A stretch of DNA of 64,000 nucleotides from Anaerotignum faecicola (GTDB lineage Bacteria; Bacillota; Clostridia; Lachnospirales; Anaerotignaceae), in assembly GCF_003865035.1 (NCBI RefSeq), contig NZ_BHVZ01000014.1:186001-250000 (forward strand), given 5' to 3'. This document shows, piece after piece, positions 9,507 to 18,482 of the stretch. The translations under genes were made by a program, and so were the position numbers. Within the stretch, counting starts at the first letter, position 1. Every line of letters begins with the position of its first letter. A model generated the notes under the pieces. That model was not told the origin of the DNA, ran no database searches, and saw nothing but the letters and a program-made list of their open reading frames with translations.

Positions 9507-10157
9507 ATGAATTTTGCGATTATTGCACAGCAGCTGGTAAGCGGCATGGGCTCCTCCCTGATGATTTTTGTGCTGACACTGCTGTTTTCCATGCCCTTGG
9601 GGCTTTTGGTTGCCTTCGGGCGTATGTCAAAAATAAAGCCCTTACAGGCAGTCATTAAGGTTTTCATTGCCATTCTGCGCGGCACGCCTCTGATGCTGCA
9701 GCTTCTGGTGGTGAATTTTGCACCTTATTATCTGTTCCGTATTTCTTTGCCCAGATGGTACCGCTTCGCTGCGATTATCATCGGCTTTTCCATTAACTAT
9801 GCGGCATATTTTGCGGAAATTTACCGTTCCGGTATCGAATCCATCCCCAAGGGACAATATGAGGCGGCATCCGTTCTGGGGTATAATAAAAACCAGACCT
9901 TTTTCCGCATCATTTTCCCGCAGATGGTGAAGCGCGTACTGCCTCCTGTGACGAATGAGGTTATCACACTGGTAAAGGATACCTCTCTGGCGTTCGTACT
10001 GGCGTATGAGGAAATGTTCACCGTAGCAAAACAGATTGCATCTGCAAGAACAAGTATTATGCCCCTGTTCGTTGCGGGTGTGTTCTATTTCATCTTCAAT
10101 GCTGTGGTTGCATTCGCAATGGAACGCATTGAAAAGAAACTGAGCTATTACCATTAA
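9507..10157 (+). CDS. Polar amino-acid ABC transporter, permease
   Basis: 216 residues with the HisM/GlnP-type permease fold: several membrane helices and the conserved segment [24 protein letters not shown] that contacts the ATPase. It forms the membrane channel of the transporter encoded with the genes at 8601 and 10174. AGAAAGGAAA lies before the ATG. The 117-base gap from the binding-protein gene holds an imperfect GC-rich hairpin, which may adjust the ratio of binding protein to membrane part. Confidence 0.92.
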   Translation: MNFAIIAQQLVSGMGSSLMIFVLTLLFSMPLGLLVAFGRMSKIKPLQAVIKVFIAILRGTPLMLQLLVVNFAPYYLFRISLPRWYRFAAIIIGFSINYAAYFAEIYRSGIESIPKGQYEAASVLGYNKNQTFFRIIFPQMVKRVLPPVTNEVITLVKDTSLAFVLAYEEMFTVAKQIASARTSIMPLFVAGVFYFIFNAVVAFAMERIEKKLSYYH

Positions 10158-10173
10158 GAAAGGAGGGCATACA

Positions 10174-10938
10174 ATGAATAAGGTATTGGAAATTAAGCAC
10201 TGCAATAAAAGCTTCGGGGAAAACGAAGTGCTGAAGGATATTTCTCTGTCTGTAACAGAAGGACAGGTTGTGTCTATCATTGGGCCTTCCGGCTCTGGGA
10301 AATCAACCCTTCTGCGCTGCGCAACCATGTTGGAAACCATGGATGGCGGCGATTTGATTTATTTGGGAGACTATGCCGCAAAGGCGGACGCACAGGGCAA
10401 GGCGGTTTATGCCGCAAAGGAAACCCTGCAGGGCATCAAAAAGCATTTCGGTCTGGTGTTCCAGAATTTTAATCTGTTTCCCCATTATTCCGTCATGAAA
10501 AATATCACCGAACCGCCGATTCTGATCGGCAAGCGCAAAAAAGAGGAAATTTATGCCGAGGCAAGGGAGCTGCTGAAAAAAATGGGACTGGCGGACAAGG
10601 AAAACGCTTATCCCTGTGAGCTTTCGGGCGGACAGCAGCAGCGTGTTTCCATTGCGCGTGCATTGGCAATGAAGCCGAAAATTCTTTTCTTTGACGAGCC
10701 GACCTCCGCGCTTGACCCTGAGTTGACGGGCGAAATTCTGAAGGTTATCAAGGATTTGGCGGCGGAACACATGACAATGGTAATCGTGACACATGAAATG
10801 TCCTTTGCAAGGGATGTTTCCGATCATATTATTTTTATGGATGGCGGCGTGATTGTGGAGGAGGGCGAACCCGAACAGGTCATCAATCATCCCCAGCAAG
10901 AACGTACCAAAGCCTTCCTGAGCCGTTTTCAGCAGTAA
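10174..10938 (+). CDS. Polar amino-acid ABC transporter, ATPase
   Basis: 254 residues with a complete ABC ATPase: Walker [10 protein letters not shown] (residues 37-45), Q-loop in [17 protein letters not shown], signature LSGGQQQR, Walker [13 protein letters not shown] and switch VTHE. It energises uptake together with the permease 16 bases upstream. The region between Walker A and the Q-loop carries an extra Ala/Lys-rich stretch ([19 protein letters not shown]) often seen in clostridial GlnQ-like proteins. Confidence 0.93.
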   Translation: MNKVLEIKHCNKSFGENEVLKDISLSVTEGQVVSIIGPSGSGKSTLLRCATMLETMDGGDLIYLGDYAAKADAQGKAVYAAKETLQGIKKHFGLVFQNFNLFPHYSVMKNITEPPILIGKRKKEEIYAEARELLKKMGLADKENAYPCELSGGQQQRVSIARALAMKPKILFFDEPTSALDPELTGEILKVIKDLAAEHMTMVIVTHEMSFARDVSDHIIFMDGGVIVEEGEPEQVINHPQQERTKAFLSRFQQ

Positions 10939-10950
10939 GGAAGTGGTCGG

Positions 10951-11769
10951 ATGGAAGTGAAATTCATCAAAGCAAGCCCTACGGAAAATATGACACTGCT
11001 CATCGAAACGCCTGTGGCAAGAGAGAAGCAGCTTGCTGTGGCAGAAAGGCTGATTGCCTATGGCAGTGTATACGCTGAGCAGGCAGGCTATATCGAGGAA
11101 GCGGAAAATCCTGCGGCAGAAAAACGCCTGCAAATGATGGCGGGGGAATTTTGCGGCAATGCCAGCCTTTCTCTGGCGGCATGGCTGGCGCAGAAGAAAA
11201 ATCTGCAGATTGGCGAAAAAACGGAAATTACGCTTGAGGTTTCCGGTGCGGAGGAGCTTGTTCGCTGCGAAATGAAACGAGAAGCGGAGCATCGCTTTCT
11301 TGGCAGAGTGGCAATGCCCTTACCGCAGACAATCGAAAAGAGAGCATTTACGCTGGACGGCGAAAGAATTGAGCTGACCGCAGTTGTTTTCGCAGGCATT
11401 ACGCATATCCTCGTCCCTGCGTCCCTTTGGGGCGAGAATGCCGCAAAAAAGGCGGAACACGCGGCAAGGGTCTGGGCGAAGGAGCTGCCGCCTGTGTTTG
11501 GGCTTCTGCTGTTTGATGAGCAGGAGAAAAGCTTGAAACCGTTGGTTGCGGTGGAGGATGTCAGTCTCATCTGGGAAAGAGGCTGCGGCAGCGGAACCTC
11601 TGCTGTCGGGGCATATCTGGCGGCAAGGGAGAAGAAGGATGTTACCGTTTCCCTCAAGCAGCCCGGCGGCGTGATGCGCGCAACAGCTTCCTATCAGAAT
11701 GGAGCGGTTACGAAAATTGAAATTACGGGCAGCGTTGCTATCGTGGCAGAGGGTACGGCATATTTATAA
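10951..11769 (+). CDS. CntK/DapF-family amino-acid racemase, histidine-racemase-like
   Basis: 272 residues of the diaminopimelate-epimerase fold, a two-base cofactor-free racemase. Both catalytic cysteines are present: Cys68 in EFCGNAS and Cys212 in ERGCGSGTS. Several stretches resemble the staphylococcal histidine racemase CntK rather than DapF as I recall them (P-x-x-NMT near the N-terminus, LFDEQ, SLIWE, QPGG). It starts 12 bases after the ABC ATPase gene and is surely cotranscribed. No staphylopine-type synthase (CntL, CntM) follows, so a role in making or using D-histidine or another D-amino acid taken up by the transporter is the simplest inference. Confidence 0.75.
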   Translation: MEVKFIKASPTENMTLLIETPVAREKQLAVAERLIAYGSVYAEQAGYIEEAENPAAEKRLQMMAGEFCGNASLSLAAWLAQKKNLQIGEKTEITLEVSGAEELVRCEMKREAEHRFLGRVAMPLPQTIEKRAFTLDGERIELTAVVFAGITHILVPASLWGENAAKKAEHAARVWAKELPPVFGLLLFDEQEKSLKPLVAVEDVSLIWERGCGSGTSAVGAYLAAREKKDVTVSLKQPGGVMRATASYQNGAVTKIEITGSVAIVAEGTAYL

Positions 11770-11772
11770 AAA

Positions 11773-11801
11773 AAGCGCAGATGAAAATTCTGCGTTTTTT
11801 T
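11773..11801 (+). terminator. Terminator of the transporter-racemase operon
   Basis: CGCAGA and TCTGCG form a short stem followed by seven T. Confidence 0.75.
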
Positions 11802-11861
11802 GTTATGTGAGGGGGAAACCGTGTAAAATAAGCATTTTCCTGCATTTTTTTGGCAGATAGC

Positions 11862-11891
11862 TTGACAGAAAGAAGGGATTTCCTCTATACT
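11862..11891 (+). promoter_or_regulatory. Promoter of the FUSC-HAD / tcdA unit
   Basis: TTGACA (11862-11867) and TATACT (11886-11891) are 18 bases apart, 36 bases before the ATG. Confidence 0.65.
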
Positions 11892-11926
11892 TTGCCAATA
11901 AGAACAGCGAAAAGGAGTGAAATCCT

Positions 11927-13288
11927 ATGGTTGCAAATATTCCGAGAGTCGGTATGCGTATGGTGAAAACAGCATTGGCGGTTGCCATCTGCTTTTTTCT
12001 TTATGTTCTGCGCGGAGAGGAAGGCGTACCGATTTTTTCTACGATTGCCGCGATTATCTGTATGCAGCCCTATGCGGAAAACAGCATACAGGTTTCCATA
12101 AACCGTATTATCGGCACACTGCTTGGGGCGGTCTTTGCGCTTCTGGTGCTGTATCTGATCCAATATATTCCCTATCAGGTGCGTATCCTGCGATATCTGG
12201 TGATTTCCTTTGCGGTCATTCCTGTGATGTATGTGACGGTTTTATTGAAGCGCACGGGTGCTTCTGCGCTGGCAGGGATTGTACTGCTGAGTGTCTGCCT
12301 CTCTAATGTGGGGTATACACCGCTGGAGGGGGCAATCAATCGTTCTGTTGAAACGATTATCGGGATTCTGGTTTCTCTGGGGGTCAATAATCTGCATCTG
12401 CCACGGAAAAGGACAGAGAACTATCTCTTTGTGACGGGCTTTGACGGGGCATTATACGATGAAAAAAACGGTATTTCGCCCTATGCCTCCTTTGAGCTGA
12501 ATCAGCTTTTGCAGGATGGCCTGCCGTTTACCATTGCGACAGAGCGTACACCCGCTTCGCTGATGGCGGATTTAAAGGGGCTTGATTTGCGCCTGCCTGT
12601 TATCGCGATGGATGGGGCGGTGCTGTATGATGTGAAGGATAAGCGATACCGTGCGACAAGCGGACTGCCGAAGGAATGGGTGGACAGAATCTGCACCCTT
12701 GTGAAGGAGAAGGAGTATCATTATTTCCTGAACGTGGTCTGGCAAAATGTGCTTTTGATTTATTTTGGCGAATTTAAAAATGAGGTGGAACGAGAATTGT
12801 ATCTTTCTAACCGCCGATCGCCTTACCGCAATTATATTTATGGAGAAATGCCGGAGGATGGTGTTGTGGTGTATATCCTGCTGGTGCTGCAGGATGCGGA
12901 TGCGGATGCACTGGAGGCAGAACTAAAAGAGATGGATACCGAACAGGAGCTGCTTTTCCTGCGGGATAAATCGGAAACGCCGGAGACATACTGTCATTTG
13001 AAGATTTATCATAAAAATGCAACGAAGAAATATATGCTGGAGCGGCTGATGGAGGAAATCCCGCAGAAGAAATGTGTTGCCTTTGGCAGCAACCGAAACG
13101 ATCTTTCCATGCTGACCTCTGCACAGCTTTCCTATGCAACTGCGGATGCCGAAGCGGAAGCAAAGGCGGCGGCGAAGCGGCAGTTAAAGGGACATGGCGG
13201 CGACAGCATTGTGCGAAAGATTTTCCGTTTGTATGAGCGGCTGCCTTGGGAAAAGCTGCCCAAGGAGCTGAGAGAACCAAAGGAATGA
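11927..13288 (+). CDS. FUSC/aromatic-acid-exporter-type membrane domain fused to a degenerate HAD domain
   Basis: 453 residues. About residues 1-155 are a multi-helix aromatic-acid-exporter/FUSC-like membrane domain (IAAIICMQPYAENSIQVSINRIIGTLLGA). Residues 163-440 look like a Cof-type HAD phosphatase, but key acids are gone: motif I reads GFDGAL where DxDGT is expected, so the nucleophile aspartate is Gly171, and motif IV reads GSNRND instead of GDxxND. The HAD part is therefore probably a non-catalytic sensor or regulator of the membrane part. The two-domain layout occurs in one frame with no internal ribosome site. Substrate unknown. Confidence 0.75.
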   Translation: MVANIPRVGMRMVKTALAVAICFFLYVLRGEEGVPIFSTIAAIICMQPYAENSIQVSINRIIGTLLGAVFALLVLYLIQYIPYQVRILRYLVISFAVIPVMYVTVLLKRTGASALAGIVLLSVCLSNVGYTPLEGAINRSVETIIGILVSLGVNNLHLPRKRTENYLFVTGFDGALYDEKNGISPYASFELNQLLQDGLPFTIATERTPASLMADLKGLDLRLPVIAMDGAVLYDVKDKRYRATSGLPKEWVDRICTLVKEKEYHYFLNVVWQNVLLIYFGEFKNEVERELYLSNRRSPYRNYIYGEMPEDGVVVYILLVLQDADADALEAELKEMDTEQELLFLRDKSETPETYCHLKIYHKNATKKYMLERLMEEIPQKKCVAFGSNRNDLSMLTSAQLSYATADAEAEAKAAAKRQLKGHGGDSIVRKIFRLYERLPWEKLPKELREPKE

Positions 13289-13298
13289 GAGGAATGAT

Positions 13299-14018
13299 AT
13301 GAGCGAATTGAATGAATTTTCCAGAGCGGAGCTGCTTCTGGGAGAGGAAGGCATAGAAAAACTGAGAAAGGCGCGTGTGGCAGTGTTCGGTATTGGTGGT
13401 GTCGGCTCCTTTGTGGCAGAGGCACTGGCAAGAGGCGGCGTGGGACACCTTGCCCTTGTGGATGGAGATGTGGTAAGCCTGACAAATATCAACCGTCAGC
13501 TGATTGCAACGCAGAAAACGATTGGCAGAAGGAAAACGTCTGTCATGGCAGAGCGAATTCATGAGATTCTGCCGGAGACCGAGGTGGTGGAATATCCTGT
13601 GGTTTACGGTGCGGAAAACAGGGATTTGCTGGATTTTGCTTCGTATGATTACATTGTGGATGCGATTGATACGGTGACCTCCAAGCTGATTCTGATAGAA
13701 GAAGCGAAAAAAGCGGGGACAGAGGTTATCAGCTCCATGGGGACAGGAAATAAATTTGACCCGACCCGTTTTGAGGTGGCGGATATCTCCAAAACAAGCG
13801 TCTGTCCGCTGGCGAAGGTGATGCGGAAGGAATTGAAGGTGCGCGGCATTCGCGGCGTGAAGGTGGTTTATTCTAAGGAGCTGCCCCAAAAGCCGGCAGA
13901 ATCGCAGGAGACGGGCAAACGACAGATTCCCGGAAGTCTTTCCTTTGTGCCGCCGGTGGCAGGCATGATTCTGGCAGGAGAGGTTATCCGGCATATTGCT
14001 GGCGTGGATTTGGCATAA
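13299..14018 (+). CDS. tcdA: tRNA threonylcarbamoyladenosine dehydratase
   Basis: 239 residues of the ThiF/E1 superfamily: nucleotide loop GIGGVGSFVAEALARGGVG (near residues 28-46), acidic DGD, the NINRQ segment and a conserved cysteine region (SVCPLAKVMRKELK). In this family the enzyme uses ATP to cyclise t6A37 of ANN-decoding tRNAs to ct6A. It starts ten bases after the FUSC-HAD gene, so the two are cotranscribed; no functional link is obvious. Confidence 0.88.
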   Translation: MSELNEFSRAELLLGEEGIEKLRKARVAVFGIGGVGSFVAEALARGGVGHLALVDGDVVSLTNINRQLIATQKTIGRRKTSVMAERIHEILPETEVVEYPVVYGAENRDLLDFASYDYIVDAIDTVTSKLILIEEAKKAGTEVISSMGTGNKFDPTRFEVADISKTSVCPLAKVMRKELKVRGIRGVKVVYSKELPQKPAESQETGKRQIPGSLSFVPPVAGMILAGEVIRHIAGVDLA

Positions 14019-14035
14019 GGGCATAAGAAAGGGGA

Positions 14036-14063
14036 TTGACAGCACCTTTATTTCTGTTACAAT
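14036..14063 (+). promoter_or_regulatory. Promoter of the MATE leader transcript
   Basis: TTGACA and TACAAT are 16 bases apart, between tcdA and the structured leader. Confidence 0.75.
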
Positions 14064-14082
14064 AGTCATCATCAAATAAAAT

Positions 14083-14172
14083 ATATCTTCATCGGAGAAC
14101 TTGTAGTCGCAATTACAAAGTTGAAAAGATGTCGAGTGCGCTCGGTTATGCAAATAACCGGGCTGTTTTTTT
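14083..14172 (+). ncRNA. Probable guanidine-IV (mepA-motif) riboswitch with terminator
   Basis: The leader folds into nested stems: ATCTTC with GAAAAGAT, and AACTTGTA with TACAAAGTT. These are followed by GTCGAGTGCGCTCGG and a terminator hairpin (CGGTTAT/ATAACCG) running into seven T. It lies between a strong promoter and a MATE efflux gene in a clostridial genome, the place where mepA-motif guanidine-IV riboswitches are known. I recognise the layout and context; I could not score it against the family model. Confidence 0.55.
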
Positions 14173-14195
14173 GAATTGAAAAGGAGAGAAGACGT

Positions 14196-15527
14196 ATGAA
14201 TATCCAATTATCGGATCATTTTACCTATCGCAGGCTGATTCGGTTTGTCATCCCTTCGGTTGCCATGATGATTCTGACCTCGATTTATGGCGTGGTCGAT
14301 GGGCTGTTTGTTTCCAATTTTGTTGGGAAAACCGCCTTTGCGGCAGTCAATCTTGTGATCCCCTTCACATTGGTTTTGGGTGCCTTCGGCTTTATGCTGG
14401 GGACAGGCGGCACTGCCCTTGTGGCGAAAACCTTGGGAGAGGGCAAGCAGGAGGAGGCAAATCGGATTTTTTCCATGCTGATTTATTTTGCGATTGGCTT
14501 GGGGCTTGTGCTGACGATGCTCGGCATTGCGGCGTTGAAAAAAATCCTTCTTAAAATGGGCGCAGATGATGCCATGCTTGGCTACGGCATGATTTACGGG
14601 AGGCTTGTGCTTTTGGGGATTCCCTTTTATATGCTGGAAAATATGTTCCAGAACTTTCTGATTGCAGCGGAAAAGCCGCAGCTTGGCTTAATTGTAACGA
14701 TTGCCGCAGGGCTGACGAATATGGTTTTGGATGCGCTGTTTATTGCGGTGCTTGGCTGGGGCGTGGCAGGTGCGGCGGTGGCAACGGCATTGGGGCAATG
14801 TGTCGGCGGCTTGATTCCCTTTGTTTATTTTGCAAGGAAAAACAGCAGCAAGCTTTCTCTGGTGAAAACAAGGCTGATGGGCGGCGCATTATTTCATGCC
14901 TGTACGAATGGCTCCTCCGAGCTGGTGTCGAATATTTCCATGTCCTCGGTGGGAATGCTCTATAATGCACAGCTGATGAAGGTTGCGGGGGAAAACGGCG
15001 TGGCGGCGTATGGCGTGATTCTATATGTCAATTTTATTTTTATTGCGATTTATCTGGGTTATGCCTATGGCTCTGCGCCCATCGTTGCCTTCAACTATGG
15101 TGCGGGGAAGAAGGCGGAGCTGCAGAATGTGCTGAAAAAGAGCCTGAAGCTGCTTTTGGGGACAGGCATTGTGCTGCTTTCGATAGGGGTGCTTTTTGCC
15201 GGCGTGCTTTCGGGGCTTTTTGTCGGCTATGATGCACAGCTTTATGCCATGACTGTGAGAGGACTTCGCTTTTATGCGGTTTCCTTCCTTTTGAGCGGCT
15301 TTAATATTTTCGGTTCGTCCTTCTTTACGGCATTGAACAACGGGATGGTTTCTGCGGCAATTTCCTTCCTGCGTACAGTTGTTTTTGAGGTGGCGGCAGT
15401 TTTGATTTTGCCTCTCTTTTTTGGCTTGGATGGCGTTTGGTGCGCCATTACGGTGGCGGAGCTTGCCTCTATCCTGATTACCATAGGTGCTTTCTCCGCC
15501 CTGCGAAAGAGGTATCAGTATCTGTGA
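14196..15527 (+). CDS. MATE-family multidrug efflux transporter (MepA-like)
   Basis: 443 residues with two homologous six-helix halves typical of MATE pumps (VVDGLFVSNFVGKTAFAAVNLVIPF; LGTGGTALVAKTLGEG; second half AYGSAPIVAFNYGAGK). MATE proteins expel cationic compounds using sodium or proton gradients. AAGGAGAGAAGACGT precedes the ATG. The structured leader with an intrinsic terminator suggests induction by a small ligand, most simply guanidine or related compounds. Confidence 0.9.
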   Translation: MNIQLSDHFTYRRLIRFVIPSVAMMILTSIYGVVDGLFVSNFVGKTAFAAVNLVIPFTLVLGAFGFMLGTGGTALVAKTLGEGKQEEANRIFSMLIYFAIGLGLVLTMLGIAALKKILLKMGADDAMLGYGMIYGRLVLLGIPFYMLENMFQNFLIAAEKPQLGLIVTIAAGLTNMVLDALFIAVLGWGVAGAAVATALGQCVGGLIPFVYFARKNSSKLSLVKTRLMGGALFHACTNGSSELVSNISMSSVGMLYNAQLMKVAGENGVAAYGVILYVNFIFIAIYLGYAYGSAPIVAFNYGAGKKAELQNVLKKSLKLLLGTGIVLLSIGVLFAGVLSGLFVGYDAQLYAMTVRGLRFYAVSFLLSGFNIFGSSFFTALNNGMVSAAISFLRTVVFEVAAVLILPLFFGLDGVWCAITVAELASILITIGAFSALRKRYQYL

Positions 15528-15592
15528 AGTGGAGAATTATCCCTCAATTCTTACAATTTTCTTAGAATTTTATGAAGAAAGGGGGAACTTAC

Positions 15593-15621
15593 TTGCAATG
15601 AGTGGAGATTTACGCTACAAT
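15593..15621 (+). promoter_or_regulatory. Promoter of the lipoprotein gene
   Basis: TTGCAA and TACAAT are 17 bases apart, 71 bases before the start codon. Confidence 0.6.
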
Positions 15622-15692
15622 CGGATTGAGAAAAGCGGTGTTCTGTTGCCTTTTGTCGGGCTGCGGCGCGAAGGCATGAAGGAGGAATCCCT

Positions 15693-16586
15693 ATGAAGAA
15701 ACAAAGAAAAAGCAGAGGATTGGGTATGACTTTTATTATTGTCTGTCTGGTTTTATCCGGCTGTGGCGCAGGTACACAGGAGGCGGCGCTCGGCTCTGCG
15801 GAGGAATATGTGCAGGCGGCAAAAACGGCACTTGCAGGACAGGACAGCTTTACGGCGAATTTTGATGCCACGATTGCAATGAACAACGCAGGAAGGGGCA
15901 GCATGACTACGAAGGGAACCGTAACCTTCGTGAAGGAGCCGCTTTATATGAAAGTGGATACGGATATGGGCTTTGATAATGGCAGCCAGAGGTACATTCT
16001 TTATCTGCAAAAGGGCGAAGAGGAAAAGAACGAGGATGGCGTGAATCAATACATGAATTATGACGGACAATGGACGGAAATGACCTTGCAGAAAACCGAT
16101 GCCATGAACAGCGTGCAGATTTACAACACGGCGGAAAACATGGAAACCCTGCTTGCGGCGGCAGAAAACTGCACCATGCAGGAGAACGGCGGCAAGGCTG
16201 TCATTTCTGCGGATATCTCTGCGGAAAAGCTGTATGATGTGGAGGCGGCAGGACGTTTCTTCCAGATTGCAGGCATGAGCAGCCTTTCTGAGGTTTATTT
16301 CAAGGGTACAGGGGATGTGCCTGTTACCTTTGTGTTGGACAAAAAAACAGGCGCGCCGATTTCCTATGAAATAGATCTGGCGCAGGCCTTGGAAAAGGTC
16401 ACGAATAATGTGCTTTCGGAGCTGAGCAGTGATAATGAAAGCAGTGGTATCACCGTGCAAACCTACCGCATTTCCTCCGAGCTGACACAGCTGGGCAATG
16501 TGAAGGCGGGAGAGATTCCGGATGAGGTCAAGAGCAGTGCTATCAATTATGAAAGAGAGATTTCCATGTTGGAATCCGATAAATAA
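15693..16586 (+). CDS. Lipoprotein of the DUF6612/LppX-like type
   Basis: 297 residues with a lipobox (LSGC, Cys24) and a mature part that looks like the antiparallel-sheet fold of LolA/LppX-like lipoproteins (AKTALAGQDSFTANFDATIAM; MTTKGTVTFVKEPLYMKVDTDM). Such proteins sit on the outer face of the membrane and may bind a hydrophobic ligand; no specific role can be given. GAAGGAGGAATCCCT precedes the ATG. It has its own promoter and terminator and so forms a single-gene unit. Confidence 0.8.
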   Translation: MKKQRKSRGLGMTFIIVCLVLSGCGAGTQEAALGSAEEYVQAAKTALAGQDSFTANFDATIAMNNAGRGSMTTKGTVTFVKEPLYMKVDTDMGFDNGSQRYILYLQKGEEEKNEDGVNQYMNYDGQWTEMTLQKTDAMNSVQIYNTAENMETLLAAAENCTMQENGGKAVISADISAEKLYDVEAAGRFFQIAGMSSLSEVYFKGTGDVPVTFVLDKKTGAPISYEIDLAQALEKVTNNVLSELSSDNESSGITVQTYRISSELTQLGNVKAGEIPDEVKSSAINYEREISMLESDK

Positions 16587-16601
16587 GAAATAAGAGACAA
16601 C

Positions 16602-16638
16602 AAAAACCCGTTTTGCATAGCGCAGGGCGGGTTTTTCT
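16602..16638 (+). terminator. Terminator of the lipoprotein gene
   Basis: AAAAACCCG pairs with CGGGTTTTT. Confidence 0.8.
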
Positions 16639-16670
16639 TTGATTTCAGTGGATTTTATGGGAATAGGGCT

Positions 16671-16699
16671 TTTATTTTGCATGACATTCGTGTTATAAT
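16671..16699 (+). promoter_or_regulatory. Extended -10 promoter of the ABC-F gene
   Basis: TGTTATAAT at 16691-16699 is a full extended -10 element; the -35 region (TTTATT) is weak. Confidence 0.55.
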
Positions 16700-16781
16700 C
16701 AAATTTAGTTTGTTTTTTGAACATGGCGGCGAAGGTGCCGTAGCGTAATAAAAAATGGAATGAGAAAAAGGAGAGAAAAAC

Positions 16782-18401
16782 ATGATCGCTGCACAGGGTG
16801 TCAGCCTCCAATATGGCGGCAGAGTACTTTTCAACGATGTGAATATCAATTTCACAAAGGGCAACTGTTATGGACTGATTGGTGCCAATGGTGCCGGTAA
16901 GTCCACATTTCTGAAAATTCTTGCAGGGGAGTTGGAACCCAATAAGGGCTCTGTATTCATCACCCCCGGGGAAAGAATGGCAGTTCTGAAGCAGGACCAT
17001 TTCCTGTTTGATGAGTTTGATGTGGTAGAGTGCGTGTTATATGGGCATAAAAGACTGTATGATATCCGCAAGGAGAAGGACGCACTTTATATGAAGGAGG
17101 ACTTCACAGACGAGGACGGCATTAAGGCGGCAGAGCTGGAGGGTGAATTTGCGGAGCTGGACGGCTGGGCTGCGGAATCCAATGCGGAAATGCTGCTGAA
17201 CGGTCTGGGGGTTACGAATGAATTCCATTATGCGAAGATGAAGGAGCTGACAGGCGGACAGAAGGTGAAGGTGCTTCTGGCACAGGCATTGTTCGGCAAT
17301 CCCGATATTCTGCTTCTGGACGAGCCTACCAACCATCTGGATATTCATGCGATCAAATGGCTGGAGGATTTCCTGATGAACTTTGAAAATACGGTTATCG
17401 TGGTTTCCCATGACCGTCATTTCCTGAATAAGGTCTGCACAAATATTGCGGATATCGATTATGGCAAGATTACCATGTTTGTCGGCAACTATGATTTCTG
17501 GTACAGCTATACCCAGATGACACAGCGTCAGCTGAAGGATCAGAATAAGCGCGTGGAACAGAAGATTAAGGAGCTGCAGGACTTCATCCAGCGCTTTAGT
17601 GCGAATGCCTCCAAGGCAAAGCAGGCAACCTCCAGAAAGAAGCTGTTGGATAACCTGCAGATGGATACCATTAAGCCTTCCAGCCGCAGATATCCCTTCT
17701 GTAGCTTTAAGCAGGACAGAGAGGTCGGCAACGATGTGCTTTTGGTGGATGGGATTTCCAAAACCATTGACGGCAAGAAGGTGCTGAATGATGTTAGCTT
17801 TATGATTCGCCCGCACGAAAAGGTTGCCTTTGTCGGCAAGGATGAAATCGCAAGAACTACGCTGTTCCAGATTCTGATGGGCGAGCTGGAGCCGGATGAG
17901 GGCAGCTTTAAATGGGGAATTACTACAAAAACCGCATATTTTCCGAAGGATAACACAGAATATTTTGAGGGCAACAAGGACAGCCTGATTGAATGGCTGC
18001 GTCCCTTTGCAAAGGAAGGCGAGCAATACGATTCCGATATTCGCGGTTGGCTGGGCAGAATGCTGTTCAGTGGTGAGGAAGCGCTGAAGGAGGCCGGCGT
18101 GCTTTCCGGTGGTGAAAAGGTAAGATGTATGCTTTGCAAGATGATGATGAGCGGCGCAAATGTGATGATTCTGGATGAGCCTACCAACCATTTGGATCTG
18201 GAATCTATTACAGCACTGAATGAAGGGCTGACGGAGTATAAGGGGACACTGCTGTTTGATTCCCACGACCATCAGTTTGTGCAGACCATTGCAGACAGAA
18301 TCATTGAAATCCTGCCCGGCGGCATCATCGACAGACAGATGACCTATGACGAATATATCGAGGATGAAAGCATTGACGCAATCCGCGAAAAATTATCCTA
18401 A
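16782..18401 (+). CDS. ykpA: ABC-F ATPase, YkpA/YbiT type
   Basis: 539 residues, the length of Bacillus YkpA, soluble, with two ABC domains joined by the charged ABC-F linker (RQLKDQNKRVEQKIKELQDF). NBD1 has Walker A GANGAGKST, signature LTGGQKVKV and LLDEPTNHLD. NBD2 has a degenerate Walker A (VGKDEIARTT) but an intact LSGGEKVR and ILDEPTNHLD; the same degeneracy is a trait of YkpA relatives, so I do not read it as damage. ABC-F proteins act on ribosomes rather than as transporters. The start is well supported by AAAAGGAGAG. Confidence 0.9.
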   Translation: MIAAQGVSLQYGGRVLFNDVNINFTKGNCYGLIGANGAGKSTFLKILAGELEPNKGSVFITPGERMAVLKQDHFLFDEFDVVECVLYGHKRLYDIRKEKDALYMKEDFTDEDGIKAAELEGEFAELDGWAAESNAEMLLNGLGVTNEFHYAKMKELTGGQKVKVLLAQALFGNPDILLLDEPTNHLDIHAIKWLEDFLMNFENTVIVVSHDRHFLNKVCTNIADIDYGKITMFVGNYDFWYSYTQMTQRQLKDQNKRVEQKIKELQDFIQRFSANASKAKQATSRKKLLDNLQMDTIKPSSRRYPFCSFKQDREVGNDVLLVDGISKTIDGKKVLNDVSFMIRPHEKVAFVGKDEIARTTLFQILMGELEPDEGSFKWGITTKTAYFPKDNTEYFEGNKDSLIEWLRPFAKEGEQYDSDIRGWLGRMLFSGEEALKEAGVLSGGEKVRCMLCKMMMSGANVMILDEPTNHLDLESITALNEGLTEYKGTLLFDSHDHQFVQTIADRIIEILPGGIIDRQMTYDEYIEDESIDAIREKLS

Positions 18402-18437
18402 ACGGGATATGCTAAAAAAATAAGTTCTGTAAGCTTA

Positions 18438-18469
18438 CTGCCTCTGCGCTTTGCGTAGGGGCAGCTTTT
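18438..18469 (+). terminator. Hairpin between ykpA and lysO genes
   Basis: CTGCCTCTGCGC and GCGTAGGGGCAG form a strong stem followed by CTTTT, ending right at the ribosome site of the next gene. It may terminate ykpA transcripts or attenuate the lysO genes. Confidence 0.6.
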
Positions 18470-18482
18470 GGAGGGATGAAAT

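Noticed and set aside
12807..14207. 466-codon frame antisense to the FUSC-HAD and tcdA genes
   Set aside because: It spans two recognised genes, a promoter and a riboswitch on the other strand.
17796..17860. Degenerate Walker A in the second ABC-F domain taken as inactivation
   Set aside because: The same change is typical of YkpA-type proteins, so it is a family trait.
18402..18482. Lysine riboswitch before the lysO genes
   Set aside because: Only 81 bases with one simple hairpin; far too short for the lysine aptamer.
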